Notes under the pieces: model-generated | The model's database searches: none | What the model was told of the DNA's origin: nothing | Seen by the model: the letters and a program-made list of their open reading frames with translations, nothing else | In this document: in pieces, positions 7,635 to 15,484 of the stretch | Layout: each line of letters opens with the position of its first letter | How positions within the stretch are numbered: position 1 is the first letter of the stretch | Program-made: the position numbers and the translations under genes | Source of the DNA: Methanothrix sp. | GTDB lineage: Archaea; Halobacteriota; Methanosarcinia; Methanotrichales; Methanotrichaceae | NCBI RefSeq assembly: GCF_024518575.1 | Contig: NZ_JANIHG010000007.1 | Coordinates: 1-37,034, forward strand | Direction of reading: 5' to 3' | DNA length: 37,034 nucleotides

Positions 7635-9710
7635 TCATCTGTGCTCTTTCCTGTACATCCACATAGCTCCAAGGACCTCCGCAGCCTGCTCGGGTGTGGA
7701 GTAAACCGGTATTCCAGAACGCTCCATTTTTATCACGTCGTCGATCACGAACTCCTTGGATGCGACGACCGCAAGTATGGGCCTCCCCTTGAAGTCGATG
7801 GACCTGATCGTATCGATATACGCTCCAAGCATCTCTGTCTGTATGACCACTATGAAGCTGCCAACGTCCTCGCTCTTTACGGCGATCTCTATGGTCCTCC
7901 TGACCTGATCAGGTGTCTGGTCGAATGTGAAGTCAACCGGGTTCATGCCAGACACATATTTAGGCAGCACACTGCGGAGCTCGTCCTTGAGTGCGGCGGA
8001 GAGCTCGGCGAGGCGCATGCCGTTCATGCTTATGGAATCTGCAGCCGCAACGCCCAGTGAGCCGGCGTATGATATAACAAACACTCCGTCGTTCAGCGGC
8101 AGGGGCTGCTTCGAGAAGGCCCTCGCGAGCGCGAACATGTGATCATTGTCTTTGGCCCTTATGAGCCCGGCCTGTCTGAAGATCGCGCTGTAGATCTGGT
8201 CATTTCCCGCAAGTGATGCGGTGTGCGAGGAGACCGCCTTCTTTCCAGCCTCGGTCCTGCCGGTCTTCAGGACCACGACAGGCTTCCGTCTCGAGACATC
8301 CCTGGCGACGTCTACGAACCGCCTTCCTCCCTTGACGTCCTCCAGGTACATGCAGACCACATCTATGTTCTCGTCCATCCCGATGGCCTCGAGCATGTCT
8401 GTCTCGTTGAGATCCAGCTTGTTCCCGATAGTCGCAATGATCCCGAAGTCAAGCACCTTCCTCAGACCCCAAAGATACCCGGCTGCATAAACTCCAGCCT
8501 GCGCTATGAGACCCACATTCCCCCGGTTGAGCTCGTCTACGACCCCTATTGATTCGACCACTCCGCAGTTCGTGTTTATGATTCCGGAGCAGTTAGGCCC
8601 CAGCAGCCTGCATCCATGCCTCCTCACTATGGACAGGAGCTCTCTCTCTATCTTCTTCCCCTCATCGCCGAGCTCTGCGAACCCAGCTGACTCTACAACG
8701 ATATACCTCACGCCCACAGCACAGCAGTCCTGCACGACATGTGGTGTCATGCTGGCGGGCACAAGCACTATCGCGACATCCACGGGCTCCGGCACGTCCT
8801 TTATGCTCGGATATGCCCTCACGCCCTGGACCTCTGAGGCATTCGGATTGACTGGATAGAGCCTGCCCGCATAGCCATGGGTGAGAAGGTTGTAAAACAC
8901 GTTCCATCCCAGCTTCCCCTTCGTGTTTGATGCCCCGATCACAGCTATGCTCTGCGGGTAGAAGAGGCCCCTCAGGTAATCAGCGCTCCGAGAACGCGTC
9001 ATATCAGAAGCTGATGCGAGAGATGAGCTATCGAGTATGATCCTGGCATCTGCTATCGTGTAGCCCCTGGGATAGACGAAGACCGGGTTGAGGTCCATCT
9101 CATTTATGATCGGATGCTCCTGGACAAGATCTGATACCCTGAGGAGCATGCGCTTGATGGCATCGATATCCCCGGAGATGCCGCGGTATCCTCTGAGCAG
9201 CGGGTAGCCCTTTATCTCCCGGATCATCGACTCGGCATCCTCCTCAGAGATGGGTATGGATCTGAAGCTCACATCCCTGAGTATCTCCACGAAGATGCCG
9301 CCGAGCCCGAACATGATGACAGGCCCGAATGTTGGATCTCTTGTGACTCCGACAATGATCTCTATACCCGGGCTGGCCATCCTCTGGACCGATACGCCTA
9401 TCATGCCCCTCTCCCGGAATGCCTCACGTATCTCATCGTATGCCGATCTCACAGCATCAGCGTCCTGGAGATTCAGCCTGACTCCGCCAGCATCTGATTT
9501 GTGTATCACATCTTTGGAGAGCACCTTGAGCACAACAGGATAGCCGAGCTGGTTCGCGAATCTCACAGCCTCATCGGCACTGGATGCGAGGTGTGCGCCG
9601 GTCGTCTCCAGCCCCGCGTCCATGAGAATGCGCTTGCTCTCGTGCTCCATCAGATACGTTCTTCCCTCCCCAAGCGCCTGTGCAGCTATTTCCTCGAAGT
9701 TGCCGGTCAT
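7635..9710 (-). CDS. Acyl/acetyl-CoA synthetase, ADP-forming, fused beta-alpha
   Basis: 691 residues. Residues about 12-225 are an ATP-grasp domain (beta subunit) with LKVLSKDVIHKSDAGGV, including the His70 that corresponds to the beta-subunit histidine of archaeal enzymes. Residues about 250-345 are a CoA-binding Rossmann domain (VIGASNTKGKLGWN), followed by the ligase part with GPNCSGIIN and the phosphohistidine site SSHTASLAG (His496). The enzyme interconverts acyl-CoA + ADP + Pi and acid + CoA + ATP. The beta-alpha order is the reverse of the common alpha-beta fusion. The usual SQSG motif near residue 403 reads AQAG. The start ATG is preceded by GGGGTG. Its substrate (acetate or another acid) cannot be read from sequence. 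Confidence 0.88.
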   Translation of the reverse strand: MTGNFEEIAAQALGEGRTYLMEHESKRILMDAGLETTGAHLASSADEAVRFANQLGYPVVLKVLSKDVIHKSDAGGVRLNLQDADAVRSAYDEIREAFRERGMIGVSVQRMASPGIEIIVGVTRDPTFGPVIMFGLGGIFVEILRDVSFRSIPISEEDAESMIREIKGYPLLRGYRGISGDIDAIKRMLLRVSDLVQEHPIINEMDLNPVFVYPRGYTIADARIILDSSSLASASDMTRSRSADYLRGLFYPQSIAVIGASNTKGKLGWNVFYNLLTHGYAGRLYPVNPNASEVQGVRAYPSIKDVPEPVDVAIVLVPASMTPHVVQDCCAVGVRYIVVESAGFAELGDEGKKIERELLSIVRRHGCRLLGPNCSGIINTNCGVVESIGVVDELNRGNVGLIAQAGVYAAGYLWGLRKVLDFGIIATIGNKLDLNETDMLEAIGMDENIDVVCMYLEDVKGGRRFVDVARDVSRRKPVVVLKTGRTEAGKKAVSSHTASLAGNDQIYSAIFRQAGLIRAKDNDHMFALARAFSKQPLPLNDGVFVISYAGSLGVAAADSISMNGMRLAELSAALKDELRSVLPKYVSGMNPVDFTFDQTPDQVRRTIEIAVKSEDVGSFIVVIQTEMLGAYIDTIRSIDFKGRPILAVVASKEFVIDDVIKMERSGIPVYSTPEQAAEVLGAMWMYRKEHR

Positions 9711-10041
9711 GTAAGCACCCCTTGTTTCTTAGCGGATGGCCACGCCCTGGTGGTATTGAATATGTGTTAACCATCTGGCGAACATCTTTCAGGAAGATAT
9801 ACATTTTGTGTCAAGATGTGACAGACTGTGCAAAAGGTCAGCGCTCTCGCCCAGCTGGTAACTTGGAGGCCATGCAGGCTGCTGGAAGCACCCACCCACC
9901 AGAGCGCATAGCCAGACAAATGTATCTTTGGGCAAGTTATCATAAAGAGCGATGATATAGGCTTTGCATGCAGCTCTCGATGATGCGTGCCTCCGGGGAT
10001 CCAGTTATCGATGGCTTTCCGCGTTTTGATCTGAGACTTCA
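9711..10041. other. 331-base gap upstream of the ADP-forming synthetase
   Basis: Holds the minus-strand promoter region of the synthetase (AT-rich CATATTCAATA about 60 bases before the start) and its GGGGTG ribosome-binding site. Apart from that I see no gene, repeat or strong hairpin. The 92-codon minus frame at 9767-10045 has no ribosome-binding site and low-complexity-free but unrecognisable sequence; I did not call it. Confidence 0.5.
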
Positions 10042-10191
10042 TCAATCCACATGCGTTATGCAGGTCCAGTGATAGTAGCCGAACATCGGCGTGCCTGTGA
10101 CCTCGTCGAACTCATCGAGCTCGCAGCCGCATATCTGGCATCTCTCCCCTTCGGGGACCTCAATCTCGGCGTCGTTCCAGATCACTATCAC
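10042..10191 (-). CDS. Small zinc-ribbon-like protein, 49 aa
   Basis: A short frame from GTG at 10191 (alternative GTG at 10185) to TGA at 10042. The protein reads cleanly: an acidic N-terminus (IVIWNDAEIEVPEGE), then RCQICGCELDEFDEV, and near the end GYYHWTCITH. The Cys-x2-Cys-x-Cys and His-x2-Cys-x2-His pattern suggests a structural zinc or iron site, similar in style to small archaeal zinc-finger proteins. There is no strong ribosome-binding site; AATTTAA about 25-30 bases upstream of the start could be a TATA box for a leaderless transcript. I recognise no named family. Confidence 0.55.
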   Translation of the reverse strand: MIVIWNDAEIEVPEGERCQICGCELDEFDEVTGTPMFGYYHWTCITHVD

Positions 10192-10269
10192 AGCCAGAAT
10201 ATTGATCTGTGAGGTTAAATTGTTTGCTCCCGGCCTAGCTCAAGCCGCTGTGGTGAGACAGAATTCTCC

Positions 10270-10560
10270 TCAGATAAACGCCATGCATGTAGTCTCAGAT
10301 GTGTTGGTGAGTATGTCGGCGAGGCCAGGTCTCTCTTTGTTGGGCATGAGCGTGTATGTCGCATTGCCTGTAACCACGACCACATACCCATCCGCGGGGG
10401 TCGCATCGAATCCGTGTGTGACAAGCAGAAATGCAAGGTCGAGGGATGTCATGAGGGGATCATCATATGAGCTCAGCAATTCCATCAACCCAGAGTCCAT
10501 GCAAACCGCTGGTGTCAGCAAAACCAGCATAGCACAAAATACACCCATATGTCCATACAT
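10270..10560 (-). CDS. Small exported protein, 96 aa
   Basis: The ATG at 10560 is preceded by GGTGAG (10565-10570) at a four-base spacing and by a TATA-like CCTTAAATATTT at about 10590-10601. The first 20 or so residues (MYGHMGVFCAMLVLLTPAVC) are a signal peptide. The mature part is about 75 residues, with helices (LMELLSSYDDPLMTSLDLAF), a strand-like GYVVVVTGNATYTL and a Cys near the end. No known domain is recognised. It is probably secreted or anchored outside the membrane and has its own promoter. Confidence 0.6.
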   Translation of the reverse strand: MYGHMGVFCAMLVLLTPAVCMDSGLMELLSSYDDPLMTSLDLAFLLVTHGFDATPADGYVVVVTGNATYTLMPNKERPGLADILTNTSETTCMAFI

Positions 10561-10824
10561 CTGTCTCACCAATAGACCTATTCGACTGGAAATATTTAAG
10601 GAGCACAGAACATGAAATCAGTACCTCAGGACAATACCAATTTTACGTAACATACATTAGATGGTGTACTCGCATCGTTGAAATCAAAAGCATGTGTGCC
10701 CTGAGTCATGAGGAATTATGCCATTGGATGGCGATTCCTGGAAGACTATTCGATGAATCGGGCCCACGCCCAGAAGCCCGAATATCCGGCTTGGAACCTG
10801 ATGCTTAGGAAACGGTCATATCTC

Positions 10825-11256
10825 CTAAGACTTTTCCTCTTCCTTCCTCTCCGCAACTCTTTTGCTGAGCAGCTCGAGCCGTCTCTTCAGAAGTTCAAGC
10901 TCGCGCTCCACAAGCTCAAGGTCGTCTTTTTGAGGAAGCTTCTCCTCTTCGCCGCTGGCGCCTCTCAGGATATAGCTTCCGCCCTCAATCCTTATGCCCA
11001 TTCCATATACCAGGGCTGCGGCCACCTTTCTTCTCGCTCTCACGAGATCGTTCCAAAACGCCTTTCTGGAGATGCCCATGTAAAGGGCAGCCTCCTCCTG
11101 CTCGAGGTCCAGTAAATCCACAAGACGGATTGCCTCAAGCTCCTCAAGCGTTATGACAACAGCTGCTCCCTCCCCACTCTCTGGAAGAAAGCATCTCACC
11201 TCAGGTATCTCCGAGATCCAGCGCTTACCTCGCCGTCGACCACGGCAGCGACACAT
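10825..11256 (-). CDS. DUF134 (UPF0251) family HTH DNA-binding protein
   Basis: 143 residues. It begins MCRCRGRRRGKRW and contains the DUF134 pattern: cysteine/arginine N-terminus, VITLEELEAIRLVDLLDLEQEEAALYMG followed by ISRKAFWNDLVRARRKVAAAL, a sigma-70 region-4-like helix-turn-helix. The last 40 residues are a charged coiled coil. Family members are commonly found beside NifX-like and Mrp/MinD genes, as here, and are presumed regulators. A TATA-like GCTTAAATAG lies about 28 bases before the ATG, so the transcript is nearly leaderless. It is divergent from mrp and is the best candidate for binding the shared element found in this island. Confidence 0.85.
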   Translation of the reverse strand: MCRCRGRRRGKRWISEIPEVRCFLPESGEGAAVVITLEELEAIRLVDLLDLEQEEAALYMGISRKAFWNDLVRARRKVAAALVYGMGIRIEGGSYILRGASGEEEKLPQKDDLELVERELELLKRRLELLSKRVAERKEEEKS

Positions 11257-11390
11257 GATTTTGTGTTGGAGGAGAATCTATTTAAGCTTATCAGAACCGG
11301 CATGGGACCTGTCCGAATGAGACGAGGGCTATCTTAATCAAAGTCTCCAGAACCTGTCTTCTTAATGCTCTTGCAACACCCCTCCCGTTC

Positions 11391-11422
11391 AGGCGAAGTT
11401 AATAAGTATATAATCGCATAAG
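11391..11422 (+). promoter_or_regulatory. mrp promoter with shared island element (copy 1)
   Basis: Contains GCGAAG (BRE-like), TTAATAAGTATATAA (TATA region) and TCGCATAAG. Aligned without gaps to the elements at 14511-14542 and 19104-19135 (read on their minus strand), it keeps GCGAA, TAAGTA and TCnCATAAG at identical spacing; 23 of 32 positions match the 19104 copy. The TCGCATAAG block lies between the TATA box and the expected transcript start, a place where a bound repressor would block transcription. The ribosome-binding site GAGGTG follows at 11430-11435. Confidence 0.7.
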
Positions 11423-11440
11423 CGAAGATGAGGTGCCGGA

Positions 11441-12274
11441 ATGGAGAACGAAAAAGATCCAGACAGGAAGAGGGACAGCCCTGCATCTGGAGAGAAAGAG
11501 GACGATCGGCTGAAGAAGATCAGACACAAGATCGTCATTGGAAGTGGGAAGGGCGGCGTTGGAAAAAGTACTGTCACTGCCAACATGGCGATATCCTTCA
11601 AGCGGAGAGGGTACAGTGTTGGAATACTGGATGCGGACATAACAGGGCCGGACATACCAAAGCTTCTCGGAATCGAGGAGAAAAGGCTGACTGCATCCGA
11701 TGAGGGAATCGAGCCAGCGGATTCCATGGGGATAAAGGTCGTATCGATGGCCCTCCTGCTGGAGAGCCGTGACTCTGCTGTTGTATGGAGAGGGCCGATG
11801 AAGATGGCCGCGCTGAAGCAGTTCGTTTTCGATGTCAACTGGGGCGAGCTGGACTTCCTGCTGGTGGATCTTCCCCCAGGGACAAGCGATGAGCCGATCT
11901 CTGTCGTCCAGCTGCTGAGCGGGATGGACGGAGCAATTGTTGTCACCACTCCACAGGATGTGGCACTTCTGGACTCCAGGAAGGCGGTCAATATGTTTCT
12001 CATGATGGGAGTGCGCGTCCTCGGGATCATAGAGAACATGAGCGGATTCAGGTGTCCAAACTGTGGCACCGTGGTAAACATCTTCAGCAGGGGAGGTGGC
12101 GAGAGGGCTGCCAGGGAGCTCGGCGTTGATTTTCTGGGATCCCTGCCGCTTGATCCCAGGATCGTCAGCGTGAGCGATATGGGGAAGTCGTTCATCGAGA
12201 ATGGCGATATTGGAGAGGCCTTTGAGAAGATAGTCGACAGGTTGCTCGAGAAGCTCTCTGAGAAAAAGGTGTAA
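11441..12274 (+). CDS. mrp: Mrp/NBP35-type P-loop ATPase, iron-sulfur cluster carrier
   Basis: 277 residues. Walker A GSGKGGVGKS (34-43), switch motifs DADITGPDIP and LLVDLPPGTSDE, and the cluster-bridging CxxC (Cys205, Cys208 in FRCPNCG) are all intact. About 25 charged residues precede the ATPase core. Family members (ApbC/NBP35) bind a labile [4Fe-4S] cluster at the dimer interface and pass it to apo-proteins. The ATG has GAGGTG six bases upstream. It is divergent from the DUF134 regulator and converges with the B12-radical SAM gene, whose stop is two bases away. Confidence 0.93.
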   Translation: MENEKDPDRKRDSPASGEKEDDRLKKIRHKIVIGSGKGGVGKSTVTANMAISFKRRGYSVGILDADITGPDIPKLLGIEEKRLTASDEGIEPADSMGIKVVSMALLLESRDSAVVWRGPMKMAALKQFVFDVNWGELDFLLVDLPPGTSDEPISVVQLLSGMDGAIVVTTPQDVALLDSRKAVNMFLMMGVRVLGIIENMSGFRCPNCGTVVNIFSRGGGERAARELGVDFLGSLPLDPRIVSVSDMGKSFIENGDIGEAFEKIVDRLLEKLSEKKV

Positions 12275-12276
12275 GC

Positions 12277-13569
12277 TCACACAAACTCGCTGTATTTATT
12301 CAGGAGACCGTAAACCTTCCTGATATCCTCTCCCTGTGATCTGGCCTCGTTGAGGTACGTGCTGTAAAGTGCTTCTGATATCGCTCTGGGTACCGGCTTG
12401 CAGCTCTCCCCGTGAAGCATCATCTCGAAGCATCTGGCCTCTGCCTCAGATATTTTCAGCGCGCGGAATGCGCCCGAATGCTCGCAGAAGAGCGGGTTAT
12501 CCTCTGAAGGTGTATCTAGCGCAACCCTGGCGAGAGGGGTTCCGGGTATAGGCTCTGCTATGCTCACAAACACATCGTCGAGCATCGCCTCCTCCATGAA
12601 ATCAAGCGTCTGCTCGAAGTCCTCCCGCGACTCGCCGGGGTAGCCTACGATAAAGCTCCCACCGACCTTGACGCCATGGCTCCTGGCGAGTTCAACAGCT
12701 CTCATGTTATCTCTCACTGTTACTCCCTTTCTCATCAGCTTCAGCATTCGATCGCTTCCGGACTCAAAACCGAAGAAGAGCCATCCTATTGTGCACTCCC
12801 TGATCGCCTCCAGGATCTCATCGTCCACAAGATCCACCCGCATGTCAGGCACAGATAGGTTTCTCTTTCCAAGAATCACAGAGAGCTCTCGAAGCATGCT
12901 GATGAACGCATCCTTATTGAGACTGTTCCTGTAGCCAAAGAGGGATGCTGTGCCGCCGCTCACCGCGACCCGCTTTACACCCATACGCTTGAGCTCTCTC
13001 ACCTCAGCGACTATGTTCTCCAGCGACCTGGATCTTATGTTGCGTCCGAAGAACCTGGGCACCTGGCAGAATGTGCATCCTCCAAGACAGCCTCTGTGTG
13101 TCTCAATGTACACATTAGCGCCACGGACGCTCTGCGCCGGAAGGTCTGAAGGAAATAATGGCATCGCGTGGTCGATGACATCAACCCCAGAAGGTTCTGA
13201 TCTGATGATCTTTCCGTCTTTTCTGTAAGCAACGCCCGGGATCCCCTCCGGCCCATTTTCCACTAGCATGGCGATTATGCTCTCGCCTTCGCCCATTGCC
13301 ACCGCATCCACATCCAGCTCGCCAAGAACCATCTCAGGGCATATCCCGACAGGACCGCCACAGTAGACCGGTGATTCTGCTTTAGAGACGAACTCTCTTA
13401 TTGATGGATCCAGAAGCTGCAGGGTGGAGAAGAGGCTGAGTATTATCACATCGCCATCACGGCGCAGATCTTTTGAGATATCAACGGAGTGCCCTCTGTC
13501 CCTGAGTATGCCTCCAAGAACCATCGAGCCGTATGTGTAAACCCCTGGAGAGATGATCTGGATCTTCAT
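12277..13569 (-). CDS. B12-binding / radical SAM protein
   Basis: 430 residues. Residues 1-100 are a cobalamin-binding-type Rossmann domain (MKIQIISPGVYTYGSMVLGGIL, VAMGEGE). The radical SAM core starts at THRGCLGGCTFCQ, with the CX3CX2C cluster ligands Cys161, Cys165 and Cys168. FIVGYPGES and SIAEPIPGTPLA are typical of this class. No His-based B12 motif (DxHxxG) is present, as is common in this family. The substrate is unknown. Because related B12-radical SAM enzymes C-methylate residues of McrA, this one is a possible McrA modifier (inference). The ATG lies about 25 bases from a TATA-like GGTTTTAAATGAG, so the transcript is probably leaderless. Confidence 0.85.
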   Translation of the reverse strand: MKIQIISPGVYTYGSMVLGGILRDRGHSVDISKDLRRDGDVIILSLFSTLQLLDPSIREFVSKAESPVYCGGPVGICPEMVLGELDVDAVAMGEGESIIAMLVENGPEGIPGVAYRKDGKIIRSEPSGVDVIDHAMPLFPSDLPAQSVRGANVYIETHRGCLGGCTFCQVPRFFGRNIRSRSLENIVAEVRELKRMGVKRVAVSGGTASLFGYRNSLNKDAFISMLRELSVILGKRNLSVPDMRVDLVDDEILEAIRECTIGWLFFGFESGSDRMLKLMRKGVTVRDNMRAVELARSHGVKVGGSFIVGYPGESREDFEQTLDFMEEAMLDDVFVSIAEPIPGTPLARVALDTPSEDNPLFCEHSGAFRALKISEAEARCFEMMLHGESCKPVPRAISEALYSTYLNEARSQGEDIRKVYGLLNKYSEFV

Positions 13570-13617
13570 TGCTCATATCGAGGGCAGGCTCATTTAAAAC
13601 CCTTTGGACCTCCCCCG

Positions 13618-13737
13618 ATGCGCCCGATTGATACGATGAACCTGTCTCAAAAGGACCTAGGAAGAAGATATGCATCAGCGATTACTGATGCAGTTTTGAT
13701 ATACTGCAGCAGAGACCCGCATGCTCTCCAATCCTAA
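13618..13737 (+). CDS. Candidate leaderless small ORF, 39 aa
   Basis: A frame from ATG at 13618 to TAA at 13735-13737, in the gap between the B12-radical SAM gene and the NifX pair, on the opposite strand to both. A TATA-like CATTTAAAACC lies 20-27 bases before the ATG, at the same sequence that serves the divergent radical SAM gene. The encoded peptide reads well in the middle (NLSQKDLGRRYASAITDAV) and ends CSRDPHALQS. Its stop overlaps the NifX stop (CTAA). It contains the inverted repeat at 13671-13692, which may instead be the functional element. Weak call. Confidence 0.25.
   Translation: MRPIDTMNLSQKDLGRRYASAITDAVLIYCSRDPHALQS
13671..13692. repeat. Inverted repeat TGCATCAG...CTGATGCA
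   Basis: Perfect 8-bp arms separated by six bases (CGATTA), downstream of the NifX pair and about 100 bases before the radical SAM start. On the plus strand it is followed by GTTTTGAT, a weak T-run. It could be an operator, a weak terminator, or chance within a small coding sequence. Confidence 0.5.
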
Positions 13738-14093
13738 TGCCTGTGCTCTCTGCACGCGTTATCCATGCTGGCCTCAGTTAGAAATCCATTCATCCAGTCA
13801 TCGATGGCATCTCTGACAGTCCCTGTCGCGCCGACGAATACCCGGATGCCAAGCTGCTGGAACGCAGAGATCGCCTTCGGCCCCAGGCCGCCGGCGATAA
13901 CGACCTGAACACACTTTCCGCGAAGCGCATCGACAGGGAGACCGTTTCCTCCCATGTGTGAGCTGTTGTTGGCAACTACCTCGATCTCGCCGCTCTCCGT
14001 GTCCACAATGGTGAATGTTGGAGAGCGACCGAAGTGCTGGGATATATACTCATTCAGTCCGGCTGTGCCCATTGAAGGAACGCATATCCTCAC
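13734..14093 (-). CDS. NifX-like (dinitrogenase Fe-Mo cofactor family) domain protein
   Basis: About 119 residues from GTG at 14093, with GGTGGTGAT just upstream; the longer 138-residue frame runs back through the upstream gene. The domain begins VRICVPSMGTAGLNEYISQHFGRSPTFTIVD and has VVIAGGLGPKAI and GTVRDAIDDWMNG. This single-domain RNase H-like fold binds iron-molybdenum-type or other metal clusters in NifX/NafY/NifB relatives and in the ORP proteins of sulfate reducers. No nitrogenase genes are nearby, so a role in general cluster handling is more likely. It follows the sister gene with a four-base gap. Confidence 0.88.
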   Translation of the reverse strand: MRICVPSMGTAGLNEYISQHFGRSPTFTIVDTESGEIEVVANNSSHMGGNGLPVDALRGKCVQVVIAGGLGPKAISAFQQLGIRVFVGATGTVRDAIDDWMNGFLTEASMDNACREHRH

Positions 14094-14097
14094 TCCA

Positions 14098-14502
14098 TCA
14101 CCACCGTTTTCCCCTTCCTCCACCCATACCGCGACCGCGCCCCATGCCACCCTGTGGAGGTACTGATGGGGCAGATAGCTTCACAAGCTCACCTCTGCGA
14201 AAACGCTCGATCGCATCTCTGACAGTGCCACCCTGAGACTGATAGATCTCGATGCCTGCAGAAGATAAAACCTGGAGCGCGTTAGGCCCGACATTTCCTG
14301 TGACAAGGGCGCTCACGCCAAGCTGGCTCACCATTTGAGCCGCCTGTATCCCCGTACCGCCTGCAGCTCCTGCTGCGGTGTTCTGCACCGAGCTATCGGC
14401 CATGGAATCGAGATCGACGACCACAAAGAACGGGCAGCGCCCAAACCTCGGATCCAGCGGCGCATCAAGCCCCGCTCCCCCGGCAGTGACACATATCTTC
14501 AT
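14098..14502 (-). CDS. NifX-like domain protein with Gly/Arg/Met-rich tail
   Basis: 134 residues. The domain MKICVTAGGAGLDAPLDPRFGRCPFFVVVD is typical, with VTGNVGPNALQVLSSAGIEIY and GTVRDAIERFRRGEL. After residue 115 a tail (GGMGRGRGMGGGRGKRW) resembles the Gly-rich, DUF5320-like sequences that often accompany this family. It is the first gene of a two-gene operon. The start codon is only eight bases from the conserved CATAAG block of its promoter element and has no ribosome-binding site, so the transcript is nearly leaderless. It is divergent from the metallo-beta-lactamase-fold gene. Confidence 0.88.
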   Translation of the reverse strand: MKICVTAGGAGLDAPLDPRFGRCPFFVVVDLDSMADSSVQNTAAGAAGGTGIQAAQMVSQLGVSALVTGNVGPNALQVLSSAGIEIYQSQGGTVRDAIERFRRGELVKLSAPSVPPQGGMGRGRGMGGGRGKRW

Positions 14503-14510
14503 GTTGGGTA

Positions 14511-14542
14511 CTTATGAGATCTTTTACTTAAAGATTTCGCAT
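14511..14542 (-). promoter_or_regulatory. NifX-pair promoter with shared island element (copy 2)
   Basis: Read on the minus strand it contains ATGCGAAATCTTTAAGTA, then five bases and TCTCATAAG. It matches the DUF5320 copy at 28 of 35 positions when flanks are included, and matches the mrp copy at the conserved blocks with the same 32-base length. The BRE/TATA is CGAAAT plus TTTAAGTA. The opposite-facing gene has its own TATA (AATTAAATATAAC at about 14546-14558), so this is a back-to-back promoter region. Confidence 0.72.
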
Positions 14543-14629
14543 CAGAATTAAATATAACAATCACAAAACGCACCACGAAGGACATCTCAGGTATGCATGG
14601 TGTCGCCTCGATTCGCCGGAGATATATGT

Positions 14630-15484
14630 ATGATCGAGAGATTGAAGCTAACGATATTGGTCGAGAACACGGCATCCCCTCATGATTCAAGGCTGTGCGC
14701 TCAGCACGGGCTCTCCATCTTTATGGAGATGTGCCTGGACTCTGAGAGCATGTGCGTTCTCATGGATACAGGCGCGTCATCAGATGTGATTCTCAACAAC
14801 ATGGATCTGCTTAACATCGATCCAGAGGATATCGACCTGATCTTTCTCAGCCACGGGCATTACGACCACACCGGCGGCCTGATGGGCCTGCTTAAGCGGA
14901 TGAGCCGTAGGGTACCCGTCCTGGCCCATCCCGGTATCTTTGCTCCAAAGCTCAGATCGAGACCCTTCCTGAAGAGCATAGGCCCGCCGTTCTCCAGACG
15001 CGATGCTGAGGATGCTGGGGCTGTGATGCTGCTATCAAGAAACCCTGTGTCATTGGCTCCAGGGATCACGACGAGCGGAGAGGTTGAGAGGAGAACATCA
15101 TTTGAGAGGGTCGAGGGCTTCTGGACCATTGTGGATGGAATATACCAGGAGGACAGGATTGAGGACGATCAGGCCATAATAGTGAGCATCAAGGACCGCG
15201 GCCTGGTCGTGATATCAGGCTGCGCGCACTCCGGCATAATAAACATCGTCGATCAGGCGAAGAGGCTGACAGGTTCAGATTCGATATACGCGGTGATCGG
15301 AGGGTTCCACCTCATGGGCTCTGAGGACGAGCGGATCCGCAGGACCGCAGGGGCTCTGCTCGATCTGGATCCTGAGATCGTCTGTCCGGGCCACTGCACG
15401 GGCGCACGTGCGGTCTCGCAGCTACAGGAGGTCCTGGGGGATCGATGCCAGCCGCTCTTCACGGGCGAGGTCATCGAGCTATGA
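14630..15484 (+). CDS. Metallo-beta-lactamase-fold hydrolase (COG1237-like)
   Basis: 284 residues from ATG at 14630, which has GGAGAT at 14618-14623; the frame extends to 14597 but lacks a ribosome-binding site there. The metal motif SHGHYDHTGG is complete, with further ligands in SGCAHSGI and GGFHLMG, and VCPGHCTGA near the end. The family includes a protein proposed to act in tetrahydromethanopterin synthesis (dihydropteroate-synthase-like), but other members are uncharacterised, so I do not assign it. It overlaps the next gene at ATGA and is divergent from the NifX pair, a common neighbour of this family. Confidence 0.85.
   Translation: MIERLKLTILVENTASPHDSRLCAQHGLSIFMEMCLDSESMCVLMDTGASSDVILNNMDLLNIDPEDIDLIFLSHGHYDHTGGLMGLLKRMSRRVPVLAHPGIFAPKLRSRPFLKSIGPPFSRRDAEDAGAVMLLSRNPVSLAPGITTSGEVERRTSFERVEGFWTIVDGIYQEDRIEDDQAIIVSIKDRGLVVISGCAHSGIINIVDQAKRLTGSDSIYAVIGGFHLMGSEDERIRRTAGALLDLDPEIVCPGHCTGARAVSQLQEVLGDRCQPLFTGEVIEL

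Noticed and set aside
9767-10045. 92-codon minus-strand frame
   Set aside because: No ribosome-binding site, no signal or domain, and it overlaps the start of the better-supported zinc-binding small gene in a different frame.
10708-11115. Plus-strand frame of 135 codons
   Set aside because: Mostly antisense to the DUF134 gene, whose HTH and family motifs are clear; no ribosome-binding site.
11389-12280. Two long minus-strand frames opposite mrp
   Set aside because: Antisense shadows of a complete Mrp sequence with intact motifs.
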